Assembly: GCA_964017155.1 (NCBI GenBank) | Contig: OZ024855.1 | Location: forward strand, 59,929,874-59,993,873 | Length of the DNA: 64,000 nucleotides | Reading direction: 5' to 3' | Source: Oasisia sp. SBJ-2009 | Lineage: Eukaryota > Annelida > Polychaeta > Sabellida > Siboglinidae | In this document: positions 10,226 to 23,939 of the stretch, piece after piece | Position numbering within the stretch: position 1 is the stretch's first letter | Layout of the letters: every line of letters starts with the position of its first letter | Made by a program: the position numbers and the translations under genes | The notes under the pieces: model-generated | Told to the model about the DNA's origin: nothing | The model's input: the letters and a program-made list of their open reading frames with translations, nothing else | The model's database searches: none

Positions 10226-11749
10226 TTGGCACTTATGTACAAGTCGGACCCACCTCAATGTTGCTATTATATCAGTATTTTTGCCAACATTTGATACTTG
10301 ATTAAATTAATTCATTCAATTATAATCATCTTGCGCGTATTTATGTTTTATAAACAGCGCGTCTTGGCAAACTATTAAGGTCAAAAAGACAGCGCGAATT
10401 GTGCCAGTCGCAAGCGCAGAGGTGCGTGTTACTGCGGTGTGCATATGAAATGAGCGATAAACAGTTTGTTTATGCCGACCACGCTGTCTTTTCGACCTCA
10501 AAAGTCTGCTAAGACGCGCTGTATATAAAACATATATATGCGCAAAATGAATATAATTGATTGAATTAACAAAATCAAGTATCAAATGTTGGCAAAAATA
10601 CAGTTATAATACCAACATTGAGGTCGGCCCGACTTGTACATAAATGCCAACACTTGCGGGCGCGTACCTTCACGCGCACTCTTTCATAAATAAAAGCACG
10701 TATACTCTCAATTTGTTTTCAGTATTTCACTATTTGGCACTTATGTACAAGTCGGACCCACCTCAATGTTGCTATTATATCAGTATTTTTGCCAACATTT
10801 GATACTTGATTAAATTAATTCATTCAATTATAATCATCTTGCGCGTATTTATGTTTTATAAACAGCGCGTCTTGGCAAACTATTAAGGTCAAAAAGACAG
10901 CGCGAATTGTGCCAGTCGCAAGCGCAGAGGTGCATGTTACTGCGGTGTGCATATGAAATGAGCGATAAACAGTTTGTTTATGCCGACCACGCTGTCTTTT
11001 CGACCTCAAAAGTCTGCTAAGACGCGCTGTATATAAAACATATATATGCGCAAGATGAATATAATTGATTGAATTAACAAAATCAAGTATCAAATGTTGG
11101 CAAAAATACAGTTATAATACCAACATTGAGGTGGGCCCGACTTGTACATAAATGCCAACACTTGCGGGCGCGTACCTTCACGCGCACTCTCTCATAAATA
11201 AAAGCACGTATACTCTCAATTTGTGTTCAGTATTTCACTATTTGGCACTGATGTACAAGTCGGACCCACCTCAATGTTGCTATTATATCAGTATTTTTGC
11301 CAACATTTGATACTAGATTAAATTAATTCATTCAATTATAATCATCTTGCGCGTATTTATGTTTTATAAACAGCGCGTCTTGGCAAACTATTGAGGTCAA
11401 AAAGACAGCGCGAATTGTGCCAGTCGCAAGCGCAGAGGTGCATGTTACTGCGCTGTGGATATGAAATGAGCGATAAACAGTTTGTTTATGCCGACCACGC
11501 TGTCTTTTCGACCTCAAAAGTCAGCTAAGACGCGGTGTATATAAAACAATAATATGCGCAAGATGATTATAATTGATTGAATTAACAAAATCAAGTATCA
11601 AATGTTGGCCAAAATACAGTTATAATACCAAAATTGAGGTGGGCCCGACTTGTACATAAGTGCCAACACTTGCGGGCGCGTTCCTTCACGCGCACTCTCT
11701 CATAAATAAAAGCACGTATACTCTCAATTTGTTTTCAGTATTTCACTAT
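10226..11749. repeat. Block resembling 574-1589, ending at a recombinant spacer
   Basis: The monomer at 10226 shares GAGGTGCGTGTT, GCGCAAAATGAAT and GAGGTCGGCCCG with the monomer at 574, 9652 bp (19 monomers) away, and the following monomers also match. The copy then switches. The spacer near 11172-11195 combines GCGCGTACC from one subtype with CTCTCTC from the other, and the next monomer (11242) is of the 2098/4130 type. The junction lies between 11175 and 11190. Confidence 0.75.
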
Positions 11750-14700
11750 TTGGCACTTATGTACAGGTCGGACCCACCTCAATGTTGCTATTATATCAGT
11801 ATTTTTGCCAACATTTGATACTTGATTAAATTAATTCATTCAATTATAATCATCTTGCGCGTATTTATGTTTTATAAACAGCGCGTCTTGGCAAACTATT
11901 GAGGTCAAAAAGTCAGCGCGAATTGTGCCATTCGCAAGCGCAGAGGTGCATGTTACTGCGCTGTGCATATGAAATGAGCGATAAACAGTTTGTTTATGCC
12001 GACCACGCTGTCTTTTCGACCTCAAAAGTCAGCTAAGATGCGCTGTATATAAAACAATAATATGCGCAAGATGATTATAATTGATTGAATTAACAAAATC
12101 AAGTATCAAATGTTGGCCAAAATACAGTTATAATACCAAAATTGAGGTGGGCCCGACTTGTACATAAGTGCCAACACTTGCGGGCGCGTTCCTTCACGCG
12201 CACTCTCTCATAAATAAAAGCACGTATACTCTCAATTTGTTTTCAGTATTTCACTATTTGGCTCTGATGTACAAGTCGGACCCACCTCAACGTTGCTATT
12301 ATATCAGTATTTTTGCCAACATTTGATACTTGATTAAATTAACTCATTCAATTATAATCATCTTGCGCGTATTTATGTTTTATAAACAGCGCGTCTTGGC
12401 AAACTATTAAGGTCAAAAAGACAGCGCGAATTGTGCCAGTCGCAAGCGCAGAGGTGCATGTTACTGCGGTGTGCATATGAAAAGAGCGATAAACAGTTTG
12501 TTTATGTCGACCACGCTGTCTTTTCGACCTCAAAAGTCAGCTAAGACGCGCTGTATATAAAACAATAATATGCGCAAGATGATTATAATTGATTGAATTA
12601 ACAAAAATCAAGTATCAAATGTTGGCCAAAATACAGTTATAATACCAAAATTGAGGTGGGCCCGACTTGTGCATGAGTGCCAACACTTGCGGGCGCGTTC
12701 CTTCACGCGCACTCTCTCATAAATAAAAGCACGTATACTCTCAATTTGTTTTCAGTATTTCACTATTTGGCACTGATGTACAAGTCGGACCCACCTCAAC
12801 GTTGCTATTATATCAGTATTTTTGCCAACATTTGATACTTGATTAAATTAATTCATTCAATTATAATCATCTTGCGCGTATTATTGTTTTATAAACAGCG
12901 CGTCTTGGCAAACTATTGAGGTCAAAAAGACAGCGCGAATTGTGCCAGTCGCAAGCGCAGAGGTGCATGTTACTGCGCTGTGCATATGAAATGAGCGATA
13001 AACAGTTTGTTTATGCCGACCACGCTGTCTTTTCGACCTCAAAAGTCAGCTAAGACGCGGTGTATATAAAACAATAATATGCGCAAGATGATTATAATTG
13101 ATTGAATTAACAAAATCAAGTATCAAATGTTGGCCAAAATACAGTTATAATACCAAAATGAGGTGGGCCCGACTTGTACATAAGTGCCAACACTTGCGGG
13201 CGCGTTCCTTCACGCGCACTCTCTCATAAATAAAAGCACGTATACTCTCAATTTGTTTTCAGTATTTCACTATTTGGCACTTATGTACAGGTCGGACCCA
13301 CCTCAATGTTGCTATTATATCAGTATTTTTGCCAACATTTGATACTTGATTAAATTAATTCATTCAATTATAATCATCTTGCGCGTATTTATGTTTTATA
13401 AACAGCGCGTCTTGGCAAACTATTGAGGTCAAAAAGTCAGCGCGAATTGTGCCATTCGCAAGCGCAGAGGTGCATGTTACTGCGCTGTGCATATGAAATG
13501 AGCGATAAACAGTTTGTTTATGCCGACCACGCTGTCTTTTCGACCTCAAAAGTCAGCTAAGATGCGCTGTATATAAAACAATAATATGCGCAAGATGATT
13601 ATAATTGATTGAATTAACAAAATCAAGTATCAAATGTTGGCCAAAATACAGTTATAATACCAAAATTGAGGTGGGCCCGACTTGTACATAAGTGCCAACA
13701 CTTGCGGGCGCGTTCCTTCACGCGCACTCTCTCATAAATAAAAGCACGTATACTCTCAATTTGTTTTCAGTATTTCACTATTTGGCTCTGATGTACAAGT
13801 CGGACCCACCTCAACGTTGCTATTATATCAGTATTTTTGCCAACATTTGATACTTGATTAAATTAACTCATTCAATTATAATCATCTTGCGCGTATTTAT
13901 GTTTTATAAACAGCGCGTCTTGGCAAACTATTAAGGTCAAAAAGACAGCGCGAATTGTGCCAGTCGCAAGCGCAGAGGTGCATGTTACTGCGGTGTGCAT
14001 ATGAAAAGAGCGATAAACAGTTTGTTTATGTCGACCACGCTGTCTTTTCGACCTCAAAAGTCAGCTAAGACGCGCTGTATATAAAACAATAATATGCGCA
14101 AGATGATTATAATTGATTGAATTAACAAAATCAAGTATCAAATGTTGGCCAAAATACAGTTATAATACCAAAATTGAGGTGGGCCCGACTTGTGCATGAG
14201 TGCCAACACTTGCGGGCGCGTTCCTTCACGCGCACTCTCTCATAAATAAAAGCACGTATACTCTCAATTTGTTTTCAGTATTTCACTATTTGGCACTGAT
14301 GTACAAGTCGGACCCACCTCAACGTTGCTATTATATCAGTATTTTTGCCAACATTTGATACTTGATTAAATTAATTCATTCAATTATAATCATCTTGCGC
14401 GTATTATTGTTTTATAAACAGCGCGTCTTGGCAAACTATTGAGGTCAAAAAGACAGCGCGAATTGTGCCAGTCGCAAGCGCAGAGGTGCATGTTACTGCG
14501 CTGTGCATATGAAATGAGCGATAAACAGTTTGTTTATGCCGACCACGCTGTCTTTTCGACCTCAAAAGTCAGCTAAGACGCGCTGTATATAAAACAATAA
14601 TATGCGCAAGATGATTATAATTGATTGAATTAACAAAATCAAGTATCAAATGTTGGCAAAAATACAGTTATAATACCAACATTGAGGTGGGCCCGACTTG

Positions 14701-14797
14701 TACATAAATGCCAACACTTGCGGGCGCGTACCTTCACGCGCACTCTTTCATAAATAAAAGCACGTATACTCTCAATTTGTTTTCAGTATTTCACTAT
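11750..14797. repeat. Tandem 3-monomer repeat (about 1524 bp, two copies)
   Basis: Monomers 11750, 12258 and 12767 are repeated as 13274, 13782 and 14290. Shared marks are GTACAGGTCGG and AAGATGCGCTG, then AACTCATTC with ATGTCGACC, then GTATTATTGTTTT. The first copy carries a 1-bp insertion (ACAAAAATCAAG near 12605) and a 1-bp deletion (CCAAAATGAGG near 13150) absent from the second. The monomer at 12767 has a GACGCGGTGTATA right arm of another subtype, so it is itself a recombinant. Confidence 0.78.
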
Positions 14798-17700
14798 TTG
14801 GCACTTATGTACAAGTCGGACCCACCTCAATGTTGCTATTATATCAGTATTTTTGCCAACATTTTGATACTTGATTAAATTAATTCATTCAATTATAATC
14901 ATCTTGCGCGTATTTATGTTTTATAAACAGCGCGTCTTGGCAAACTATTAAGGTCAAAAAGACAGCGCGAATTGTGCCAGTCGCAAGCGCAGAGGTGCAT
15001 GTTACTGCGGTGTGCATATGAAATGAGCGATAAACAGTTTGTTTATGCCGACCACGCTGTCTTTTCGACCTCAAAAGTCTGCTAAGACGCGCTGTATATA
15101 AAACATATATATGCGCAAGATGAATATAATTGATTGAATTAACAAAATCAAGTATCAAATGTTGGCAAAAATACAGTTATAATACCAACATTGAGGTGGG
15201 CCCGACTTGTACATCAATGCCAACACTTGCGGGCGCGTACCTTCACGCGCACTCTTTCATAAATAAAAGCACGTATACTCTCAATTTGTTTTCAGTATTT
15301 CACTATTTGGCACTTATGTACAAGTCGGACCCACCTCAATGTTGTTATTATATCAGTATTTTTGCCAACATTTGATACTTGATTAAATTAATTCATTCAT
15401 TATAATCATCTTGCGCGTATTTATGTTTTATAAACAGCGCGTCTTGGCAAACTATTAAGGTCAAAAAGACAGCGCGAATTGTGCCAGTCGCAAGCGCAGA
15501 GGTGCATGTTACTGCGGTGTGCATATGAAATGAGCGATAAACAGTTTGTTTATGCCGACCACGCTGTCTTTTCGACCTCAAAAGTCAGCTAAGACGCGCT
15601 GTATATAAAACAATAATATGCGCAAGATGATTATAATTGATTGAATTAACAAAATCAAGTATCAAATGTTGGCCAAAATACAGTTATAATACCAAAATTG
15701 AGGTGGGCCCGACTTGTACATCAGTGCCAACACTTGCGGGCGCGTTCCTTCACGCGCACTCTCTCATAAATAAAAGCACGTATACTCTCAATTTGTGTTC
15801 AGTATTTCACTATTTGGCACTGATGTACAAGTCGGACCCACCTCAATGTTGCTATTATATCAGTATTTTTGCCAACATTTGATACTAGATTAAATTAATT
15901 CATTCAATTATAATCATCTTGCGCGTATATATGTTTTATAAACAGCGCGTCTTGGCAAACTATTGAAGTCAAATAGACAGCGCGAATTGTGCCAGTCGCA
16001 AGCGCAGAGGTGCATGTTACTGCGCTGTGCATATGAAATGAGCGATAAACAGTTTGTTTATGCCGACCACGCTGTCTTTTCGACCTCAAAAGTCAGCTAA
16101 GACGCGCTGTATATAAAACAATAATATGCGCAAGATGATTATAATTGATTGAATTAACAAAATCAAGTATCAAATGTTGGCAAAAATACAGTTATAATAC
16201 CAAAATTGAGGTGGACCCGACTTGTACATAAGTGCCAACACTTGCGGGCGCGTTCCTTCACGCGCACTCTCTCATAAATAAAAGCACGTATACTCTCAAT
16301 TTGTTTTCAGTATTTCACTATTTGGCACTGATGTACAAGTCGGACCCACCTCAACGTTGCTATGATATCAGTATTTTTGCCAACATTTGATACTTGATTA
16401 AATTAATTCATTCAATTATAATCATCTTGCGCGTATTTATGTTTTATAAACAGCGCGTCTTGGCAAACTGTTGAGGTCGAAAAGACAGCGCGATTTGTGC
16501 CAGTCGCAAGCGCAGCGGTGCATGTTACTGCGCTGTGCATATGAAATGAGCGATAAACAGTTTGTTTATGCCGACCACGCTGTCTTTTCGACCTCAAATG
16601 TCTGCTAAGACGCGCTGTATATAAAACAATAATATGCGCAAGATGATTATAATTAATTGAATTAACAAAATCAAGTATCAAATGTTGGCCAAAATACAGT
16701 TATAATACCAAAATTGAGGTGGGCCCGACTTGTACATAAGTGCCAACACTTGCGGGCGCGTTCCTTCACGCGCACTCTCTCATAAATAAAAGCACGTATA
16801 CTCTCAATTTGTTTTCAGTATTTCACTATTTGGCTCTGATGTACAAGTCGGACCCACCTCAACGTTGCTATTATATCAGTATTTTTGCCAACATTTGATA
16901 CTTGATTAAATTAATTCATTCAATTATAATCATCTTGCGCGTATTTATGTTTTATAAACAGCGCGTCTTGGCAAACTATTAAGGTCAAAAAGACAGCGCG
17001 AATTGTGCCAGTCGCAAGCGCAGAGGTGCATGTTACTGCGGTGTGCATATGAAATGAGCGATAAACAGTTTGTTTATGCCGACCACGCTGTCTTTTCGAC
17101 CTCAAAAGTCAGCTAAGACGCGCCGTATATAAAACAATAATATGCGCAAGATGATTATAATTGATTGAATTAACAAAATCAAGTATCAAATGTTGGCCAA
17201 AATACAGTTATAATACCAAAATTGAGGTGGGCCCGACTTGTGCATGAGTGCCAACACTTGCGGGCGCGTTCCTTCACGCGCACTCTCTCATAAATAAAAG
17301 CACGTATACTCTCAATTTGTTTTCAGTATTTCACTATTTGGCACTGATGTACAAGTCGGACCCACCTCAACGTTGCTATTATATCAGTATTTTTGCCAAC
17401 ATTTGATACTTGATTAAATTAATTCATTCAATTATAATCATCTTGCGCGTATTTATGTTTTATAAACAGCGCGTCTTGGCAAACTATTGAGGTCAAAAAG
17501 ACAGCGCGAATTGTGCCAGTCGCAAGCGCAGAGGTGCATGTTACTGCGCTGTGCATATGAAATGAGCGATAAACAGTTTGTTTATGCCGACCACGCTGTC
17601 TTTTCGACCTCAAAAGTCAGCTAAGACGCGCTGTATATAAAACAATAATATGCGCAAGATGATTATAATTGATTGAATTAACAAAATCAAGTATCAAATG

Positions 17701-17845
17701 TTGGCAAAAATACAGTTATAATACCAACATTGAGGTGGGCCCGACTTGTACATAAATGCCAACACTTGCGGGCGCGTACCTTCACGCGCACTCTTTCATA
17801 AATAAAAGCACGTATACTCTCAATTTGTTTTCAGTATTTCACTAT
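13274..17845. repeat. Second copy of the nine-monomer block
   Basis: This matches 4638-9209 in order and in rare variants. Small private differences are an extra T at ACATTTTGATAC near 14863, a missing base at CATTCATTATAATC near 15399, and CAAATAGACAG near 15972. Its last two monomers (16830 and 17338) also reappear at 19878 and 20386, a further 3048 bp (6 monomers) on. Confidence 0.78.
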
Positions 17846-19877
17846 TTGGCACTTATGTACAAGTCGGACCCACCTCAATGTTGCTATTATATCAGTATTT
17901 TTGCCAACATTTGATACTTGATTAAATTAATTCATTCAATTATAATCATCTTGCGCGTATTTATGTTTTATAAACAGCGCGTCTTGGCAAACTATTAAGG
18001 TCAAAAAGACAGCGCGAATTGTGCCAGTCGCAAGCGCAGAGGTGCATGTTACTGCGGTGTGCATATGAAATGAGCGATAAACAGTTTGTTTATGCCGACC
18101 ACGCTGTCTTTTCGAGCTCAAAAGTCAGCTAAGACGCGCTGTATATAAAACAATAATATGCGCAAGATGATTATAATTGATTGAATTAACAAAATCAAGT
18201 ATCAAATGTTGGCCAAAATACAGTTATAATACCAAAATTGAGGTGGGCCCGACTTGTACATAAGTGCCAACACTTGCGGGCGCGTTCCTTCACGCGCACT
18301 CTCTCATAAATAAAAGCACGTATACTCTCAATTTGTTTTCAGTATTTCACTATTTGGCACTGATGTACAAGTCGGACCCACCTCAACGTTGCTATGATAT
18401 CAGTATTTTTGCCAACATTTAATACTTGATTAAATTAATTCATTCAATTATAATCATCTTGCGCGTATTTATGTTTTAGAAACAGCGCGTCTTGGCAAAC
18501 TGTTGAGGTCGAAAAGACAGCGCGATTTGTGCCAGTCGCAAGCGCAGCGGTGCATGTTACTGCGCTGTGCATATGAAATGAGCGATAAACAGTTTGTTTA
18601 TGCCGACCACGCTGTCTTTTCGACCTCAAATGTCTGCTAAGACGCGCTGTATATAAAACAATAATATGCGCAAGATGATTATAATTAATTGAATTAACAA
18701 AATCAAGTATCAAATGTTGGCAAAAATACAGTTATAATACCAAAATTGAGGTGGGCCCGACTTGTACATAAGTGCCAACACTTGCGGGCGCGTTCCTTCA
18801 CGCGCACTCTCTCATAAATAAAAGCACGTATACTCTCAATTTGTTTTCAGTATTTCACTATTTGGCACTTATGTACAAGTCGGACCCACCTCAATGTTGC
18901 TATTATATCAGTATTTTTGCCAACATTTGATACTTGATTAAATTAATTCATTCAATTATAATCATCTTGCGCGTATTTATGTTTTATAAACAGCGCGTCT
19001 TGGCAAACTATTGAGGTCAAAAAGACAGCGCGAATTGTGCCAGTCGCAAGCGTAGCTGTGCATGTTACTGCGCTGTGCATATGAAATGAGCGATAAACAG
19101 TTTGTTTATGCCGACCACGCTGTCTTTTCGACCTCAAAAGTCAGCTAAGACGCGCTGTATATAAAACATATATATGCGCAAGATCAATATAATTGATTGA
19201 ATTAACAAAATCAAGTATCAAATGTTGGCAAAAATACAGTTATAATACCAACATTGAGGTGGGCCCGACTTGTACATAAATGCCAACACTTGCGGGCGCG
19301 TACCTTCACGCGCACTCTTTCATAAATAAAAGCACGTATACTCTCAATTTGTTTTCAGTATTTCACTATTTGGCACTGATGTACAAGTCGGACCCACCTC
19401 AACGTTGCTATTATATCAGTATTTTTGCCAACATTTGATACTTGATTAAATTAATTCAATCAATTATAATCATCTTGCGCGTATTTATGTTTTATAAACA
19501 GCGCGTCTTGGCAAACTATTGAGGTCAAAAAGACAGCGCGAATTGTGCCAGTCGCAAGCGCAGAGGTGCATGTTACTGCGCTGTGCATATGAAATGAGCG
19601 ATAAACAGTTTGTTTATGCCGACCACGCTGTCTTTTCGACCTCAAAAGTCAGCTAAGACGCGCTGTATATAAAACAATAATATGCGCAAGATGATTATAA
19701 TTAATTGAATTAACAAAATCAAGTATCAAATGTTGGCCAAAATACAGTTATAATACCAAAATTGAGGTGGGCCCGACTTGTACATAAGTGCCAACACTTG
19801 CGGGCGCGTTCCTTCACGCGCACTCTCTCATAAATAAAAGCACGTATACTCTCAATTTGTTTTCAGTATTTCACTAT
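17846..19877. repeat. Four-monomer block, repeated at 23432-25463
   Basis: Shared order and marks 5586 bp apart (11 monomers minus the 2-bp deletion near 22143): TTCGAGCTC in place of TTCGACCTC, then a GAGGTCGAAAAGAC monomer with CTATGATATC, then AAGCGTAGCTGTGC with AAGATCAATAT, then a plain monomer. The first copy has private TTTTAGAAACAG near 18476. Confidence 0.75.
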
Positions 19878-20893
19878 TTGGCTCTGATGTACAAGTCGGA
19901 CCCACCTCAACGTTGCTATTATATCAGTATTTTTGCCAACATTTGATACTTGATTAAATTAATTCATTCAATTATAATCATCTTGCGCGTATTTATGTTT
20001 TATAAACAGCGCGTCTTGGCAAACTATTAAGGTCAAAAAGACAGCGCGAATTGTGCCAGTCGCAAGCGCAGAGGTGCATGTTACTGCGGTGTGCATATGA
20101 AATGAGCGATAAACAGTTTGTTTATGCCGACCACGCTGTCTTTTCGACCTCAAAAGTCAGCTAAGACGCGCCGTATATAAAACAATAATATGCGCAAGAT
20201 GATTATAATTGATTGAATTAACAAAATCAAGTATCAAATGTTGGCCAAAATACAGTTATAATACCAAAATTGAGGTGGGCCCGACTTGTGCATGAGTGCC
20301 AACACTTGCGGGCGCGTTCCTTCACGCGCACTCTCTCATAAATAAAAGCACGTATACTCTCAATTTGTTTTCAGTATTTCACTATTTGGCACTGATGTAC
20401 AAGTCGGACCCACCTCAACGTTGCTATTATATCAGTATTTTTGCCAACATTTGATACTTGATTAAATTAATTCATTCAATTATAATCATCTTGCGCGTAT
20501 TTATGTTTTATAAACAGCGCGTCTTGGCAAACTATTGAGGTCAAAAAGACAGCGCGAATTGTGCCAGTCGCAAGCGCAGAGGTGCATGTTACTGCGCTGT
20601 GCATATGAAATGAGCGATAAACAGTTTGTTTATGCCGACCACGCTGTCTTTTCGACCTCAAAAGTCAGCTAAGACGCGCTGTATATAAAACAATAATATG
20701 CGCAAGATGATTATAATTGATTGAATTAACAAAATCAAGTATCAAATGTTGGCAAAAATACAGTTATAATACCAACATTGAGGTGGGCCCGACTTGTACA
20801 TAAATGCCAACACTTGCGGGCGCGTACCTTCACGCGCACTCTTTCATAAATAAAAGCACGTATACTCTCAATTTGTTTTCAGTATTTCACTAT

Positions 20894-23800
20894 TTGGCAC
20901 TTATGTACAAGTCGGACCCACCTCAATGTTGCTATTATATCAGTATTTTTGCCAACATTTGATACTTGATTAAATTAATTCATTCAATTATAATCATCTT
21001 GCGCGTATTTATGTTTTATAAACAGCGCGTCTTGGCAAACTATTAAGGTCAAAAAGACAGCGCGAATTGTGCCAGTCGCAAGCGCAGAGGTGCATGTTAC
21101 TGCGGTGTGCATATGAAATGAGCGATAAACAGTTTGTTTATGCCGACCACGCTGTCTTTTCGACCTCAAAAGTCTGCTAAGACGCGCTGTATATAAAACA
21201 TATATATGCGCAAGATGAATATAATTGATTGAATTAACAAAATCAAGTATCAAATGTTGGCAAAAATACAGTTATAATACCAACATTGAGGTGGGCCCGA
21301 CTTGTACATAAATGCCAACACTTGCGGGCGCGTACCTTCACGCGCACTCTTTCATAAATAAAAGCACGTATACTCTCAATTTGTTTTCAGTATTTCACTA
21401 TTTGGCACTTATGTACAAGTCGGACCCACCTCAATGTTGCTATTATATCAGTATTTTTGCCAACATTTGATACTTGATTAAATTAATTCATTCAATTATA
21501 ATCATCTTGCGCGTATTTATGTTTTATAAACAGCGCGTCTTGGCAAACTATTAAGGTCAAAAAGACAGCGCGATTTGTGCCAGTCGCAAGCGCAGCGGTG
21601 CATGTTACTGCGCTGTGCATATGAAATGAGCGATAAACAGTTTGTTTATGCCGACCACGCTGTCTTTTCGACCTCAAATGTCTGCTAAGACGCGCTGTAT
21701 ATAAAACAATAATATGCGCAAGATGATTATAATTAATTGAATTAACAAAATCAAGTATCAAATGTTGGCAAAAATACAGTTATAATACCAAAATTGAGGT
21801 GGGCCCGACTTGTACATAAGTGCCAACACTTGCGGGCGCGTTCCTTCACGCGCACTCTCTCATAAATAAAAGCACGTATACTCTCAATTTGTTTTCAATA
21901 TTTCACTATTTGGCACTTATGTACAAGTCGGACCCACCTCAATGTTGCTATTATATCAGTATTTTTGCCAACATTTGATACTTGATTAAATTAATTCATT
22001 CAATTATAATCATCTTGCGCGTATTTATGTTTTATAAACAGCGCGTCTTGGCAAACTATTGAGGTCAAAAAGACAGCGCGAATTGTGCCAGTCGCAAGCG
22101 TAGCTGTGCATGTTGCTGCGCTGTGCATATGAAATGAGCGATACAGTTTGTTTATGCCGACCACGCTGTCTTTTCGACCTCAAAAGTCAGCTAAGACGCG
22201 CTGTATATAAAACATATATATGCGCAAGATCAATATAATTGATTGAATTAACAAAATCAAGTATCAAATGTTGGCAAAAATACAGTTATAATACCAACAT
22301 TGAGGTGGGCCCGACTTGTACATAAATGCCAACACTTGCGGGCGCGTACCTTCACGCGCACTCTTTCATAAATAAAAGCACGTATACTCTCAATTTGTTT
22401 TCAGTATTTCACTATTTGGCACTTATGTACAAGTCGGACCCACCTCAATGTTGCTATTATATCAGTATTTTTGCCAACATTTGATACTTGATTAAATTAA
22501 TTCATTCAATTATAATCATCTTGCGCGTATTTATGTTTTATAAACAGCGCGTCTTGGCAAACTATTGAGGTCAAAAAGTCAGCGCGAATTGTGCCATTCG
22601 CAAGCGCAGAGGTGCATGTTACTGCGCTGTGCATATGAAATGAGCGATAAACAGTTTGTTTATGCCGACCACGCTGTCTTTTCGACCTCAAAAGTCAGCT
22701 AAGACGCGCTGTATATAAAACAATAATATGCGCAAGATGATTATAATTGATTGAATTAACAAAATCAAGTATCAAATGTTGGCCAAAATACAGTTATAAT
22801 ACCAAAATTGAGGTGGGCCCGACTTGTACATAAGTGCCAACACTTGCGGGCGCGTTCCTTCACGCGCACTCTCTCATAAATAAAAGCACGTATACTCTCA
22901 ATTTGTTTTCAGTATTTCACTATTTGGCTCTGATGTACAAGTCGGACCCACCTCAACGTTGCTATTATATCAGTATTTTTGCCAACATTTGATACTTGAT
23001 TAAATTAACTCATTCAATTATAATCATCTTGCGCGTATTTATGTTTTATAAACAGCGCGTCTTGGCAAACTATTAAGGTCAAAAAGACAGCGCGAATTGT
23101 GCCAGTCGCAAGCGCAGAGGTGCATGTTACTGCGGTGTGCATATGAAATGAGCGATAAACAGTTTGTTTATGCCGACCACGCTGTCTTTTCGACCTCAAA
23201 AGTCAGCTAAGACGCGCTGTATATAAAACAATAATATGCGCAAGATGATTATAATTGATTGAATTAACAAAATCAAGTATCAAATGTTGGCCAAAATACA
23301 GTTATAATACCAAAATTGAGGTGGGCCCGACTTGTGCATGAGTGCCAACACTTGCGGGCGCGTTCCTTCACGCGCACTCTCTCATAAATAAAAGCACGTA
23401 TACTCTCAATTTGTTTTCAGTATTTCACTATTTGGCACTTATGTACAAGTCGGACCCACCTCAATGTTGCTATTATATCAGTATTTTTGCCAACATTTGA
23501 TACTTGATTAAATTAATTCATTCAATTATAATCATCTTGCGCGTATTTATGTTTTATAAACAGCGCGTCTTGGCAAACTATTAAGGTCAAAAAGACAGCG
23601 CGAATTGTGCCAGTCGCAAGCGCAGAGGTGCATGTTACTGCGGTGTGCATATGAAATGAGCGATAAACAGTTTGTTTATGCCGACCACGCTGTCTTTTCG
23701 AGCTCAAAAGTCAGCTAAGACGCGCTGTATATAAAACAATAATATGCGCAAGATGATTATAATTGATTGAATTAACAAAATCAAGTATCAAATGTTGGCC

Positions 23801-23939
23801 AAAATACAGTTATAATACCAAAATTGAGGTGGGCCCGACTTGTACATAAGTGCCAACACTTGCGGGCGCGTTCCTTCACGCGCACTCTCTCATAAATAAA
23901 AGCACGTATACTCTCAATTTGTTTTCAGTATTTCACTAT
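20894..23939. repeat. Multi-monomer block, repeated at 25464-28511
   Basis: Successive monomers match in order at a 4570-4572 bp offset (9 monomers). The 2-bp shift comes from GCGATACAGTTT (normally GCGATAAACAGTTT) near 22143, present only in this copy. The marks are an AAGGTC left arm joined to a GATTTGTGCC loop, AAGCGTAGCTGTGC with GTTGCTGCGC, AAGTCAGCGCG, and AACTCATTC. Confidence 0.72.
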
